From JBCBSS01 sp039819065 (GTDB taxonomy: Bacteria > Bacteroidota > Bacteroidia > Cytophagales > Cyclobacteriaceae): 32,916 bases of DNA. The stretch is taken from contig JBCBSS010000084.1 of NCBI GenBank assembly GCA_039819065.1, forward strand, positions 1 through 32,916, read 5' to 3'. The notes beneath the pieces were generated by a model. That model ran no database searches and was not told where the DNA came from. It saw nothing but the letters and a program-made list of their open reading frames with translations. How positions within the stretch are numbered: position 1 is the stretch's first letter; each line of letters starts with the position of its first letter. This document shows positions 15,332 to 23,144 of the stretch, in pieces. The position numbers were made by a program, and so were the translations under genes.

Positions 15332-18300
15332 TCATGCCGATTTTGAGATTCGTTTTTTAAAAGCGACGAGAATCACGAGTAATAGGGTGGATATTACGAG
15401 CCAGTAAATCCAATTCGAATGGTTCGAGACCACAGGTCTCGTATCTCCATTGGCCACGAACTGTGCCCAGAAGTAAGGGTGTGACTTGGTTTCATCCGCT
15501 ATTGATAAGTAATCCAACTTTGCTAACCTCAAGGCTTCATCTTTGGTATGCCCCGCTGCCAGGTACTTATAGAAGCCATCCATTATGGCCGCAGTGCTTT
15601 TGTCGTTAACGGGCCATAAGCTCATTACCACGCTTTTACTGCCAGAGTAGAAAAAGCCTCGCGCTAAGCTGAGTATCCCCTCCCCTTCAATCACTTTTCC
15701 ATAGCCTGTATTACAGGCGCTTAACACGACCATCTCTGCCGGTATTTCCATCCCGAAAAGCTCTTGGGTGTGCATATAACCATCGTTGACGCTATCCTCT
15801 TCGTTAACGCTGAATAGCAACTTGGATAACATGGGCTCTTCATCATTGATTAGCCCATGAGTAGCCAGGTGGATGATGTTATACTGATCGACTAATTGCC
15901 TAAAAGTAGTCTCATCGGCCTTTTCTCTTACCAGAGAATTGGTATCGAAATAATTCGATATAGAACTAATCTCTTGTTCCGTCCAGTTGAGTGGTATGAC
16001 AGCACTTCTTACTGTGTCTCTGGTCAGTGCCAAATACGCATCAGAAGCCTTGAATGATGGTGCCAGTGCGAGCACCCCTTCTAGATCAGCATTGATCTTT
16101 CTTTCCTGACGTATGCTACTCAGCAGTAATGTAGCTGAATTGGCATAACTGATTTTGTATTGCTTAATGAGATAAGGTAGGTCGGCAAAGGTCCTTTCAT
16201 CTCCATATTGGTCAGTCACCAAAGCTTCGAAAGGAATCAGGCCGAAATCAGCATCGGTTATAATTATCAGTCGGGTAATTTGCTGATCGAGGTTATTAAG
16301 TGACCTTTTGAGATACTTGTCAAAAATGCCATAAGCCTGTTGAGCGTAGGTAGTAGGGTCTGCACCAGTTGAATTATACGAACGGAGCATTGACCTGAAC
16401 TGATGGATTTCTTCGGTCAATGTGCTGCTCTGATCTGACGTATAAATTTCATAGTGATCATTGGTTATCACAAAAACATATAAAGCGTCATCTCCTACAA
16501 AGTATTCTATCACAGCGGTATGGGGCTCCAATGTCATTTGAATCTCGCTGACACCTTTTATGTCATTGTTGTTTTTAAGGTAGTTGTAAGCAGGATATTC
16601 ATTGGCAATGATCAAATTCAAGGAGTCTTTTTGCCGATTCGATTCAAACAGTCTGTCTCTCAAATGATCATATCGCTTCTGTTGAGCACTGTCGTACTGC
16701 GTTTCCAGTTTGAGCAATTGTGATCTGACATTGGAAATATCGGCTCTAAGTTTCTTCTCTAATGCTAAAATATCATGCGGTATTTGTGCAAAATTTCTGG
16801 CACTGAGCTGAGAGGAAGCTTCTGCTAAGATGGCCGCTCGGTTTTTCTCCGAAAAGTAAAATGCCAATTCTCGGTAACTGGATTCTCCATTGGCCTTGAA
16901 AGCACTCAAACAAGTGGTAACGGCCAGTTTGTAAACTTGGGCAGAGATTTCTGTCAGTTGTACTTTGTCTTCATAGTTAGTAATGCCCCATCTCAAGTTG
17001 TCTATCAGTCGGTCGCAAACCTGAAGTGTTGTAATAGAACTCTTAAGCTTTGGTATATCTTGATTTGCCAAACCAAGTTGTTGTAGCGATAGAGACTTAC
17101 CATAAAGTGTTTTGAGCAAAGTAATCTTACTGAATACCTTATCAATATTTGGGTTCTCCTCAAACGAGAGGCCATCGAAGTCAATGGCATTGGCTACAAG
17201 TGCTTGTTGGTATTTTTCAAGCGCCTTGTCGTAATCACCTAGTTCTTGATGGACATTCCCTATTTCGTACATTCTCTTCGCAACAGTGGGGTGTTTAACG
17301 CCAAGTGCTACTTTGGATATTTCCAGAGATTGCTCGTATAAAGCAAGTCCGTGATCTATTGAATCCAATTCTATTTGTACCTGAGCAAGACTAGACATGG
17401 CCCCTGCGGTCAGGACATGGGTCGGCCCTAAGTGCTTTTTATATATGTCAAGAGATCGGTGGTAATATCCCAAGGCGGTCAGGTAAGACCTCTGTTCAAA
17501 ATAAGTGTCACCTATTGAGCCATAGGAAGATCCAATAAAATGATGACCTGACTTCAGTGTCTTATTATTTATTGTAATGGCACGCTCATGATATTCCCTT
17601 GCCTTTTCATAATCCTTGAAAGCATAATAAATCGAACCGATCGAAGAGTAGAGTTGTGCTACCAGAGGATGTTCAGGGCCATTGACCGTCTTCTGTATGG
17701 ACATGGCCTTTTGATAATACTCGAGGGCCAAATTAAACGACCCCATTGATTTATAAACGATGGCTATGTTTTTGTACGAACTGGCTGTGTATGGATCATT
17801 CTTATCTAGCTTCTTTTTGCGTATGGCAAGTGCTTTAAAATGGTATTCCAGCGCCAGGTCATATTGGCCTAAAAGGTCGTACATGATACCGATGTTATTC
17901 TGAGACACAGCAACGTCAATATCATCTTCACCATACAGCTCTATTCTTATATCAAGGGCTTTTTCATAATACTCCAATGCTTCACTAAATGTCCCTTGTA
18001 AATCATAAATGATACCCACATTGTTGAATGCAGCCGCTTCAATCTGCTTCACCGTACGTTCATCCGCTAAAGAGTCAAGGTAATTTAGAGTAGAAAACGA
18101 TACCTCCAATGCCTGATCATAATTGCCATACCTCCTATGGTTCTCGGCGATCTTGAATAAACTTCTCAGGTACATCGTCCACATTTTGTATTTCAGAAAG
18201 GTGTCTGAGGCCTTTTCAAAATATTGGTTGGAAAGTGCATACTTTCCTCCAGCCAGTAAAGAATCTCCTATGTAGAATTGTTGGTTGGCTACGGTGGTAT

Positions 18301-18379
18301 CCGCTTCGTTCTGAGCAAATAAAAATGATGACTGGATTAGAAAAGTAGCCAGTAGAAGAATATATACCCTTTTTGGCAA
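15332..18379 (-). CDS. Exported TPR-CHAT caspase-like protein
   Basis: A 1015-residue protein. Residues 1-23 are a Sec signal (hydrophobic I-L-L-L-A-T-F-L then F-A-Q). About 30-430 is an array of roughly ten Kinesin-light-chain-type TPRs of about 42 residues (for example A-L-E-Y-Y-E-K-A-L-D-I-R). A linker with coiled-coil character (about 530-610) precedes a C-terminal CHAT domain (about 680-985). The CHAT dyad is intact: His841 in H-L-A-T-H-G and Cys889 in V-V-L-S-A-C-N-T-G-Y-G, followed by S-L-A-R-G-F and S-L-W-P-V-N-D. A transmembrane helix near the C-terminus (about 989-1007) has a positive tail KKRISKSA. CHAT domains are clan CD cysteine proteases related to separase and caspases. The topology predicts a protease facing the periplasm and anchored by its tail. 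Two GG-leader peptide genes flank it on the same strand. Confidence 0.9.
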   Translation of the reverse strand: MPKRVYILLLATFLIQSSFLFAQNEADTTVANQQFYIGDSLLAGGKYALSNQYFEKASDTFLKYKMWTMYLRSLFKIAENHRRYGNYDQALEVSFSTLNYLDSLADERTVKQIEAAAFNNVGIIYDLQGTFSEALEYYEKALDIRIELYGEDDIDVAVSQNNIGIMYDLLGQYDLALEYHFKALAIRKKKLDKNDPYTASSYKNIAIVYKSMGSFNLALEYYQKAMSIQKTVNGPEHPLVAQLYSSIGSIYYAFKDYEKAREYHERAITINNKTLKSGHHFIGSSYGSIGDTYFEQRSYLTALGYYHRSLDIYKKHLGPTHVLTAGAMSSLAQVQIELDSIDHGLALYEQSLEISKVALGVKHPTVAKRMYEIGNVHQELGDYDKALEKYQQALVANAIDFDGLSFEENPNIDKVFSKITLLKTLYGKSLSLQQLGLANQDIPKLKSSITTLQVCDRLIDNLRWGITNYEDKVQLTEISAQVYKLAVTTCLSAFKANGESSYRELAFYFSEKNRAAILAEASSQLSARNFAQIPHDILALEKKLRADISNVRSQLLKLETQYDSAQQKRYDHLRDRLFESNRQKDSLNLIIANEYPAYNYLKNNNDIKGVSEIQMTLEPHTAVIEYFVGDDALYVFVITNDHYEIYTSDQSSTLTEEIHQFRSMLRSYNSTGADPTTYAQQAYGIFDKYLKRSLNNLDQQITRLIIITDADFGLIPFEALVTDQYGDERTFADLPYLIKQYKISYANSATLLLSSIRQERKINADLEGVLALAPSFKASDAYLALTRDTVRSAVIPLNWTEQEISSISNYFDTNSLVREKADETTFRQLVDQYNIIHLATHGLINDEEPMLSKLLFSVNEEDSVNDGYMHTQELFGMEIPAEMVVLSACNTGYGKVIEGEGILSLARGFFYSGSKSVVMSLWPVNDKSTAAIMDGFYKYLAAGHTKDEALRLAKLDYLSIADETKSHPYFWAQFVANGDTRPVVSNHSNWIYWLVISTLLLVILVAFKKRISKSA

Positions 18380-18505
18380 AGCAGTTTTATAATTATTGTA
18401 AGATTAGACTTAACATAACCCCAAATATAGCCACCTTTCTATCCCTAATCTGAAAATTGCCTAAAGAAAACAATCCAGCTGATAAGATCAGAACCGATAA
18501 AAACA

Positions 18506-18537
18506 AAATAGCATCGAGTTTAGGCTCGATGCTATTT
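18506..18537 (-). terminator. Rho-independent terminator after the pinensin-like peptide gene
   Basis: A perfect 13-bp stem, AAATAGCATCGAG (18506-18518) with CTCGATGCTATTT (18525-18537), and a 6-nt loop. On the minus strand it is followed by TGTTTTTA. It separates the 72-residue peptide gene from the CHAT gene, which must then have its own promoter in 18380-18505 or rely on read-through. Confidence 0.88.
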
Positions 18538-18565
18538 AATATTGAAACCTTAAGATCCGTTTCGA

Positions 18566-18784
18566 TTAAAACGGATAATGGCAATGACGAAATATGGTTC
18601 CACAGGCAGGGTTGTTATTACCTGTCGGCTCTTGAGTACAATCATAGTCAAGTGTATCGTCAGGTGCACCTATTGGATCAGGGGTAATACCTCCACCTTT
18701 TACAGTTTGCCCTTTTTTCACGTCCATAGCAGTAATGAAACTTTTCACTTCGATTGCATCCAGGCTTAATTTTTTCTTACTCAT
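18566..18784 (-). CDS. Pinensin-type lanthipeptide-like precursor (72 aa)
   Basis: The leader M-S-K-K-K-L-S-L-D-A-I-E-V-K-S-F-I-T matches the Bacteroidota pinensin-type leader pattern (K-L-x-L-x-x-L/I-x-V-x-S-F-V/I-T) and ends in T-V-K-G-G (Gly30-Gly31). The 41-residue core has three Cys (49, 61, 68) and five Thr (34, 44, 50, 54, 63) but no Ser, a composition able to form (methyl)lanthionine rings, and ends in C-H-Y-P-F. No LanB, LanC, LanM or exporter is present in the window, so modification is unproven. It may also be a disulfide-bonded or unmodified peptide. It is divergent from the ECF sigma gene (132 bp apart), has its own strong terminator, and precedes the CHAT gene on the same strand. 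Confidence 0.75.
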   Translation of the reverse strand: MSKKKLSLDAIEVKSFITAMDVKKGQTVKGGGITPDPIGAPDDTLDYDCTQEPTGNNNPACGTIFRHCHYPF

Positions 18785-18916
18785 AAGAGTTTAGTTTTTA
18801 GTTAAAATTTGATTTAGTTATTGGTTCATTGCAGTTCTCAGACCTGGGTTACCCTACATTTCAATTTTTTTTATGATTATTGAAAAAATATTTTCTTCGT
18901 CAGTAATGATTGTTGA
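18785..18916. promoter_or_regulatory. Divergent promoter region, peptide gene and ECF sigma gene
   Basis: The 132-bp AT-rich spacer must carry the promoters of both the lanthipeptide-like gene (minus) and the sigma-factor operon (plus). Runs such as CAATTTTTTTTATG and TTAGTTTTTAG are visible. I cannot point to a specific -35/-10 pair. The arrangement makes ECF control of the peptide gene plausible. Confidence 0.45.
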
Positions 18917-19498
18917 ATGGACGTTCATCAAAGAGAGGTAGAGAAACTATTAGCTGGGGATCAAGGATTCATAACTACACTATACCAGGAAGTCTTCCCA
19001 AGTATAGTTCGATTGATCAGGTCGAACTCAGGTAATGATGAAGAGGCGAAAGACCTGTTTCAAGATGCATTAATGGCCACCTACAAGAAAGCCCGGGATG
19101 AGCGTTTCGTTCTCACTTGTTCGCTCAAATCATTTATTTATGCCGTGAGCAGAAACATATGGCTGTATCGACTACGAGATAAGCGAAAAAGAAAAGACGA
19201 GACGGACATTATTCCTGAAGACACGGTTTCTGATGTGGATATCGAAAAATTGATGGATGACTATGAAAAGGTCAAGCTCTACAAAAAGCACTTCAAAAAA
19301 CTGACTGAAGACTGCAAGCAGGTATTAAAGTTACATTTTGAGGGTAATGCCATGGACGATATTGCAATACATATGGGGTATGGCAGTAAAGAATATGCGA
19401 AAAAGAAGAAATTTAAGTGTAAAGAAAAGTTGATCCAAAGTATCAAAGCAGATCCTGTGTATCACGAGTTGATGGGCGGATCGACAAAAACCTATTAA
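18917..19498 (+). CDS. ECF-type sigma-70 family sigma factor
   Basis: A 193-residue sigma factor. Region 2 spans about residues 20-100 with the typical A-K-D-L-F-Q-D-A-L-M-A-T-Y core (about 44-56) and the promoter-melting Y-A-V-S-R-N-I-W-L-Y stretch (about 75-84). After a short acidic linker (D-V-D-I-E-K-L-M-D-D), region 4 covers about 115-180, with L-T-E-D-C-K-Q-V-L-K-L-H-F-E-G and a helix-turn-helix around M-D-D-I-A-I-H-M-G-Y-G-S. The second gene starts 1 bp after its stop and encodes an anti-sigma-like protein, so the pair is probably a signal-responsive switch. Likely targets are its own divergent promoter and the neighbouring peptide and CHAT genes. This is inferred from position. Confidence 0.9.
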   Translation: MDVHQREVEKLLAGDQGFITTLYQEVFPSIVRLIRSNSGNDEEAKDLFQDALMATYKKARDERFVLTCSLKSFIYAVSRNIWLYRLRDKRKRKDETDIIPEDTVSDVDIEKLMDDYEKVKLYKKHFKKLTEDCKQVLKLHFEGNAMDDIAIHMGYGSKEYAKKKKFKCKEKLIQSIKADPVYHELMGGSTKTY

Positions 19499-19499
19499 C

Positions 19500-20243
19500 A
19501 TGAGTAACCAGGATCAGTACCACGAAAAAATCGAAGCTTATCTCGATGGAGAATTAAAAGGAGCGGAACTGGAGGCTTTTGAAAACGAATTGCAGAAAGA
19601 TGAAAACCTGCGACAAGAGGTTAATCTTCACCAGGACATTAAAAGTGCAGCCCTGGATAAAGACCTTGATCTTTTTCAAGAAAAAGTAAACCAAGTCATA
19701 CAAACTGAAAGTAGTAAAGCGCAAACTACACCAGACAACAGTAGAAAGCTTTGGTTGAGAATGGCCGCCAGCATAAGTCTACTAGGGGTAATCGCACTAC
19801 TCATCTACCAATTCTCAGACAACAGCTCATCGAAGGGCTCAGAACTAGCTATGCAGTTTTTTGAGCCTTATGACAATATCATCTCTGAGCGTGGCTCTGG
19901 GTCTCAAAAGCTTGAGCAGGCTTTATTTGCTTACGATAGAAAAGAGTACAGCATCGCCATCACACTTTTTAATGAAGTAGATGCGGAGGCATTTCCCATC
20001 ACGTTTTTCTATACAGGATTATCTCACCTTGCTATCGGGGAAAGCGGTAAGGCCATTGATCAGTTAAAGAAAGCTGAAACCACCAATCCGGAAAACCTGA
20101 CACCTGCCATACATTGGTATTTGGCCCTCGCATACCTGTCTCAGGAAAATCATAGTGCAGGCAGGCAGTTACTGGATGGCTTGGTACTTCAGCAAACTTC
20201 TTACGGCGCCCAAGCCCAGAAATTATTAGAACATATCAAATAA
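19500..20243 (+). CDS. Anti-sigma-like membrane protein with periplasmic TPRs
   Basis: A 247-residue protein. Residues 1-50 form an acidic N-terminal segment, Y-H-E-K-I-E-A-Y-L-D-G-E-L-K-G then E-L-Q-K-D-E-N-L-R-Q-E, which is the usual helical start of Bacteroidota anti-sigma factors (no zinc-binding His-x3-Cys-x2-Cys). One transmembrane helix lies at about 87-105 (M-A-A-S-I-S-L-L-G-V-I-A-L-L-I-Y). The periplasmic part (about 125-247) has two to three TPR-like repeats (A-L-F-A-Y-D-R-K-E-Y-S-I-A-I-T-L-F; F-F-Y-T-G-L-S-H-L-A-I-G-E-S-G-K-A-I). Translational coupling to the sigma gene is likely (1-bp gap). The TPRs could sense or bind the periplasmic TPR-CHAT protein or a peptide; that is inference. 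Confidence 0.82.
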   Translation: MSNQDQYHEKIEAYLDGELKGAELEAFENELQKDENLRQEVNLHQDIKSAALDKDLDLFQEKVNQVIQTESSKAQTTPDNSRKLWLRMAASISLLGVIALLIYQFSDNSSSKGSELAMQFFEPYDNIISERGSGSQKLEQALFAYDRKEYSIAITLFNEVDAEAFPITFFYTGLSHLAIGESGKAIDQLKKAETTNPENLTPAIHWYLALAYLSQENHSAGRQLLDGLVLQQTSYGAQAQKLLEHIK

Positions 20244-20311
20244 AGGCCGAAATCGACGAGATGTAATTAAGCTTCCGTTGGAGTCAGCTTCAAAAAATAA
20301 TAGCAATCAAG

Positions 20312-20809
20312 CTACTTCAATCGGTAGCGAATGTGCTTTCGCATCCTGGAATGGTGACCAAAATCATCGTCTACCGAATAAGCCAGAATGAGCCAAAAAT
20401 CTTGACCAGCCACATGTTTGAAGTCATACTGATCTTTGGATTGCAATGGAATGCTAAAGCGTACCTTAGAATGACCAGCGCTTTCGACACCTGAAATGAT
20501 CCTAATATCATCCGTCCCTCCTATCAGTTTATCCTCTCTGGGGTCTCCAAATCCTTTTACATACATGTCTAACCCTTCGGTCTTTCCTTCGACGATATGA
20601 AACAGTAGTAGGTCACTTCCGACAATATTGTTATCGGTATTGAAACCGACTCCGAGCCAACCGGTAGTAGGTGCTTCTAGGGTGATTTCCAGTTGTTCAT
20701 TCTTAATTTCATACTGGAAAGTCATTCCGTTCACTTCTACTTTATTCTGGGCTTGGACTTTCATTAATGTCCAGCAACAGAGGAGCAATACAATCATCGA
20801 GTTCTTCAT
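20312..20809 (-). CDS. Secreted single DOMON-domain protein
   Basis: A 165-residue protein with a signal peptide (M-K-N-S-M-I-V-L-L-L then V-Q-A-Q, cleavage near residue 21). The mature part is one beta-sandwich with the DOMON pattern: T-T-G-W-L-G-V-G-F-N (about 49-58), G-S-D-L-L-L-F near 64-70, then V-R-F-S-I-P-L and D-F-W-L-I-L-A-Y-S. It ends with H-H-S-R-M-R-K-H. DOMON domains bind heme or sugars. A candidate Met ligand is present near the C-terminus, but no cytochrome b561 or other redox partner is fused or adjacent. Convergent with the anti-sigma-like gene (68-bp gap). Confidence 0.8.
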   Translation of the reverse strand: MKNSMIVLLLCCWTLMKVQAQNKVEVNGMTFQYEIKNEQLEITLEAPTTGWLGVGFNTDNNIVGSDLLLFHIVEGKTEGLDMYVKGFGDPREDKLIGGTDDIRIISGVESAGHSKVRFSIPLQSKDQYDFKHVAGQDFWLILAYSVDDDFGHHSRMRKHIRYRLK

Positions 20810-20943
20810 ATTGGTCAGGTACAGTTTTTAGAATGTTTAACTGATAATACTTTCTGAAGGCTCAAAAAAAGCAGTGAAATGGGCATGAGGTGTTGTTAAT
20901 GCAAATCCTTGTGTTGTTGATAGGGCGTCCAACAAGGTAAGAA

Positions 20944-20974
20944 CATCCAGAGGCAATTGGAACACCTCTGGATG
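20944..20974 (-). terminator. Hairpin downstream of the Kre9-like lipoprotein gene
   Basis: A perfect 10-bp stem, CATCCAGAGG with CCTCTGGATG, loop of 11 nt, followed on the minus strand by TTCTTA. It lies about 64 bases past the stop of the gene at 21038. The U-tract is weak, so this is a possible terminator. Confidence 0.5.
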
Positions 20975-21037
20975 AGGAAATAAGATTACCACTTATAGAA
21001 CTGCGGCATAAGGATCACTTATACCAGTACTGAAATA

Positions 21038-21757
21038 CTAATCTTCTATAAAATCAAATGATGCACTATCCGTTTTACCGCCTCCGGTTATCGTAACAGT
21101 GATGTCACCATCTTGTCCTGAATAGTAGTAAGCTCCATCGTTCGGTGTAACCTTGGCTGGTTTAAGTACACCATTAACTCTGAATTGAATAGTTACATTG
21201 TCAACTCCCAAAAAGTAATAAGGGTACCATCTGATGGCTGGACTACCTCCATAGTATCCGCTATCGGTGTAATAGATGCCATTGATAGGAATTATAGTAA
21301 ACTCTCCGGAAAAGGCATAGAGCTGAGCATTGGAAGTGTCAGTCATTTTGATCTTGAAATTGTCACCGCCCCCTTGAACGATGTGATCACTTGGCACTCT
21401 CCAATCATACTCAAAGTCCCAGAAATTCACATTAGTACCTATTCTCCGAATCAAAGTAGACCCTTTGTAAAGGTCAATGTTGACTGTATTGGCCGTCCAA
21501 TCACAGCCACAAGTTAAGATACCCCATGTAACTCTGGAGTATTGACCTACAGTAATGGTTTCACCGGCAGGGTCAAAAACGAATGCGGCATTCTCACTCA
21601 CTTTACCGGGTTGTTGATCGCTCTTGAAAAGCTCAATTTGCAGATCCACTTCCGATTGTTCTTCTTGCACTGACAGTTCTTCTTCTGAACAAGCCATGAA
21701 TAACATGTTCAAGAAAAGGATTAGGATAAACGAATGTTTGAATTTAGTGTTCTTCAT
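21038..21757 (-). CDS. Lipoprotein with Kre9/Knh1-like beta-sandwich domain
   Basis: A 239-residue lipoprotein with signal and lipobox M-L-F-M-A-C (Cys23), followed by an acidic E-E-E-L-S linker. The domain at about 60-155 has P-A-G-E-T-I-T-V-G-Q-Y-S-R-V-T-W, then V-N-I-D-L-Y-K-G, W-R-V-P-S-D and F-K-I-K-M-T-D-T-S. This is the order seen in the Kre9/Knh1-like Ig-fold domain found in bacterial surface proteins. The C-terminal 80 residues are Tyr- and Gly-rich (Y-Y-T-D-S-G-Y-Y-G-G) and form a second beta-domain I cannot name. Two Cys in L-T-C-G-C-D-W could form a disulfide. No function is known. Monocistronic by spacing. Confidence 0.65.
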   Translation of the reverse strand: MKNTKFKHSFILILFLNMLFMACSEEELSVQEEQSEVDLQIELFKSDQQPGKVSENAAFVFDPAGETITVGQYSRVTWGILTCGCDWTANTVNIDLYKGSTLIRRIGTNVNFWDFEYDWRVPSDHIVQGGGDNFKIKMTDTSNAQLYAFSGEFTIIPINGIYYTDSGYYGGSPAIRWYPYYFLGVDNVTIQFRVNGVLKPAKVTPNDGAYYYSGQDGDITVTITGGGKTDSASFDFIED

Positions 21758-21934
21758 TATTATCCGATTTATGTTGATTATTGACTACAATAATAAATCA
21801 TATAAAATGTATTTTTAGTTAAGTTTTAACATTCACATTTTTATTTGACAAATAATTATCAAGCTGTTCATTGTCAACATATTACAAATCAAAAAACTTT
21901 CTATAGCCATAAAATCAGTCAAACCGAACTAATC

Positions 21935-22909
21935 CTATCTAATGCTTATGACTGCTTTGCCCTTCACACCACCTTCACCAAAATACTTGAGCGCATCAGA
22001 TGTCTTTTCCAAAGGATGTATCTGATCAATGATCGGTTTCAATTTACCTTCATCGCATTGCAAGGCTAGCCTTTCCAGGTCATCGCGGTTAGGCGTATGC
22101 GGGAGAATAAAGAATTGTCTTTTAGGATAAGGAGTAGTAAGACGTTCAGCTAGTACCGTTCTAAAAAGAAGAGGAATATTACCACCGATAAAAATGACCT
22201 TACCTGTATCGCTTAATACCTTTCGGTAATCTCGCGCCTTATGCTGAGCTGCTACATCGACGATTAGATCAAATTTTTGATTGAGACGGGTGAAGTCTTT
22301 CTTGGTGTAATCGATGACTTCGTGTGCTCCCAATGACTTGAGCATATCCAGCTTACCTCCTCGATCTACACAGGTTACATGTGCACCATGATTTTTGGCC
22401 ATTTGTAAACCAAGCGTACCTACTCCCCCACCAGCGCCATTAAATAGGACCCTTTGACCTTCTTCAATAGATCCTTTTAACTCCAAACCCTGCAAGGCCA
22501 ATACGCCCGCCTGCGGTATCGCTGCAGCTTCCTCAAATGAAATCCCGGTAGGTTTTCGAGCCAATATTTTGGCCTTGGCACAGGTATATTCCGCAAAACC
22601 ACCCCAATCACATCCAGATATATCACCAAACACTTCATCTCCCACTTTGAAATCCCGTACATTAGCCCCTACGGCCTCAACCACTCCGGCAATATCACAT
22701 CCGAGAATTTTTAGCTTGGGCTTAAAGACACCTCCACCAATCATACGCACTATGAAAGGTTTACCACGTAGCAAATCCCAATCCCAAGAATTGATTGAAG
22801 CAGCATACACTTTTATCAGTACCTCATCGGCTTTGGGGTGAGGTTTATCAACCTCCTCGATCATGATGTTTTCAGGTGAGCCATATCGATGGTAAACAGC
22901 TGCTTTCAT
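21935..22909 (-). CDS. Zinc-independent MDR oxidoreductase (quinone reductase-like)
   Basis: A 324-residue medium-chain dehydrogenase/reductase. The N-terminal GroES-like domain (1-125) has M-K-A-A-V-Y, V-Y-A-A-S-I-N-S-W-D-W and G-C-D-I-A-G-V-V-E-A-V-G (70-81). The zinc ligands of alcohol dehydrogenase are missing. The cofactor domain has N-G-A-G-G-G-V-G (157-164) and H-V-T-C-V-D-R-G near 177-184. A-I-P-Q-A-G-V-L-A-L-Q (130-140) and the C-terminal H-P-L-E-K-T-S-D-A-L are standard for the quinone oxidoreductase branch. It probably reduces quinones or activated double bonds with NADPH. The exact substrate cannot be read from the sequence. Neighbours do not inform the role. Confidence 0.88.
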   Translation of the reverse strand: MKAAVYHRYGSPENIMIEEVDKPHPKADEVLIKVYAASINSWDWDLLRGKPFIVRMIGGGVFKPKLKILGCDIAGVVEAVGANVRDFKVGDEVFGDISGCDWGGFAEYTCAKAKILARKPTGISFEEAAAIPQAGVLALQGLELKGSIEEGQRVLFNGAGGGVGTLGLQMAKNHGAHVTCVDRGGKLDMLKSLGAHEVIDYTKKDFTRLNQKFDLIVDVAAQHKARDYRKVLSDTGKVIFIGGNIPLLFRTVLAERLTTPYPKRQFFILPHTPNRDDLERLALQCDEGKLKPIIDQIHPLEKTSDALKYFGEGGVKGKAVISIR

Positions 22910-23079
22910 AACAATGGCATTCTTTGCTTAGACTGGTTTGGTTCAAGTCAGTCCATTGCTGCTTTGACAGCTATGGAACAAAGTAACACTCATTTTTATG
23001 GTCGCAAAAGAGCTTGGAATATTTTATGATTTTCATTCTGTTACTCCCCTTTTGGCCAATACATACGGGATAAGTAAAA

Positions 23080-23111
23080 GGTGATGGATTCCTTTTAATG
23101 AATCCATCACC
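23080..23111 (-). terminator. Rho-independent terminator of the TonB-dependent receptor gene
   Basis: A perfect 12-bp stem, GGTGATGGATTC (23080-23091) with GAATCCATCACC (23100-23111), and an 8-nt loop. On the minus strand it is followed by TTTTACTTA. It lies 34 bases past the receptor stop codon. Confidence 0.82.
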
Positions 23112-23144
23112 AGGTGGGGTTATGAAATAGCTTTAAAGTTCTTA

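Noticed and set aside
15332..18379. CRISPR-associated CHAT effector (Craspase-like)
   Set aside because: No cas7-11/gRAMP or CRISPR is nearby, and this protein has a signal peptide and a C-terminal membrane anchor.
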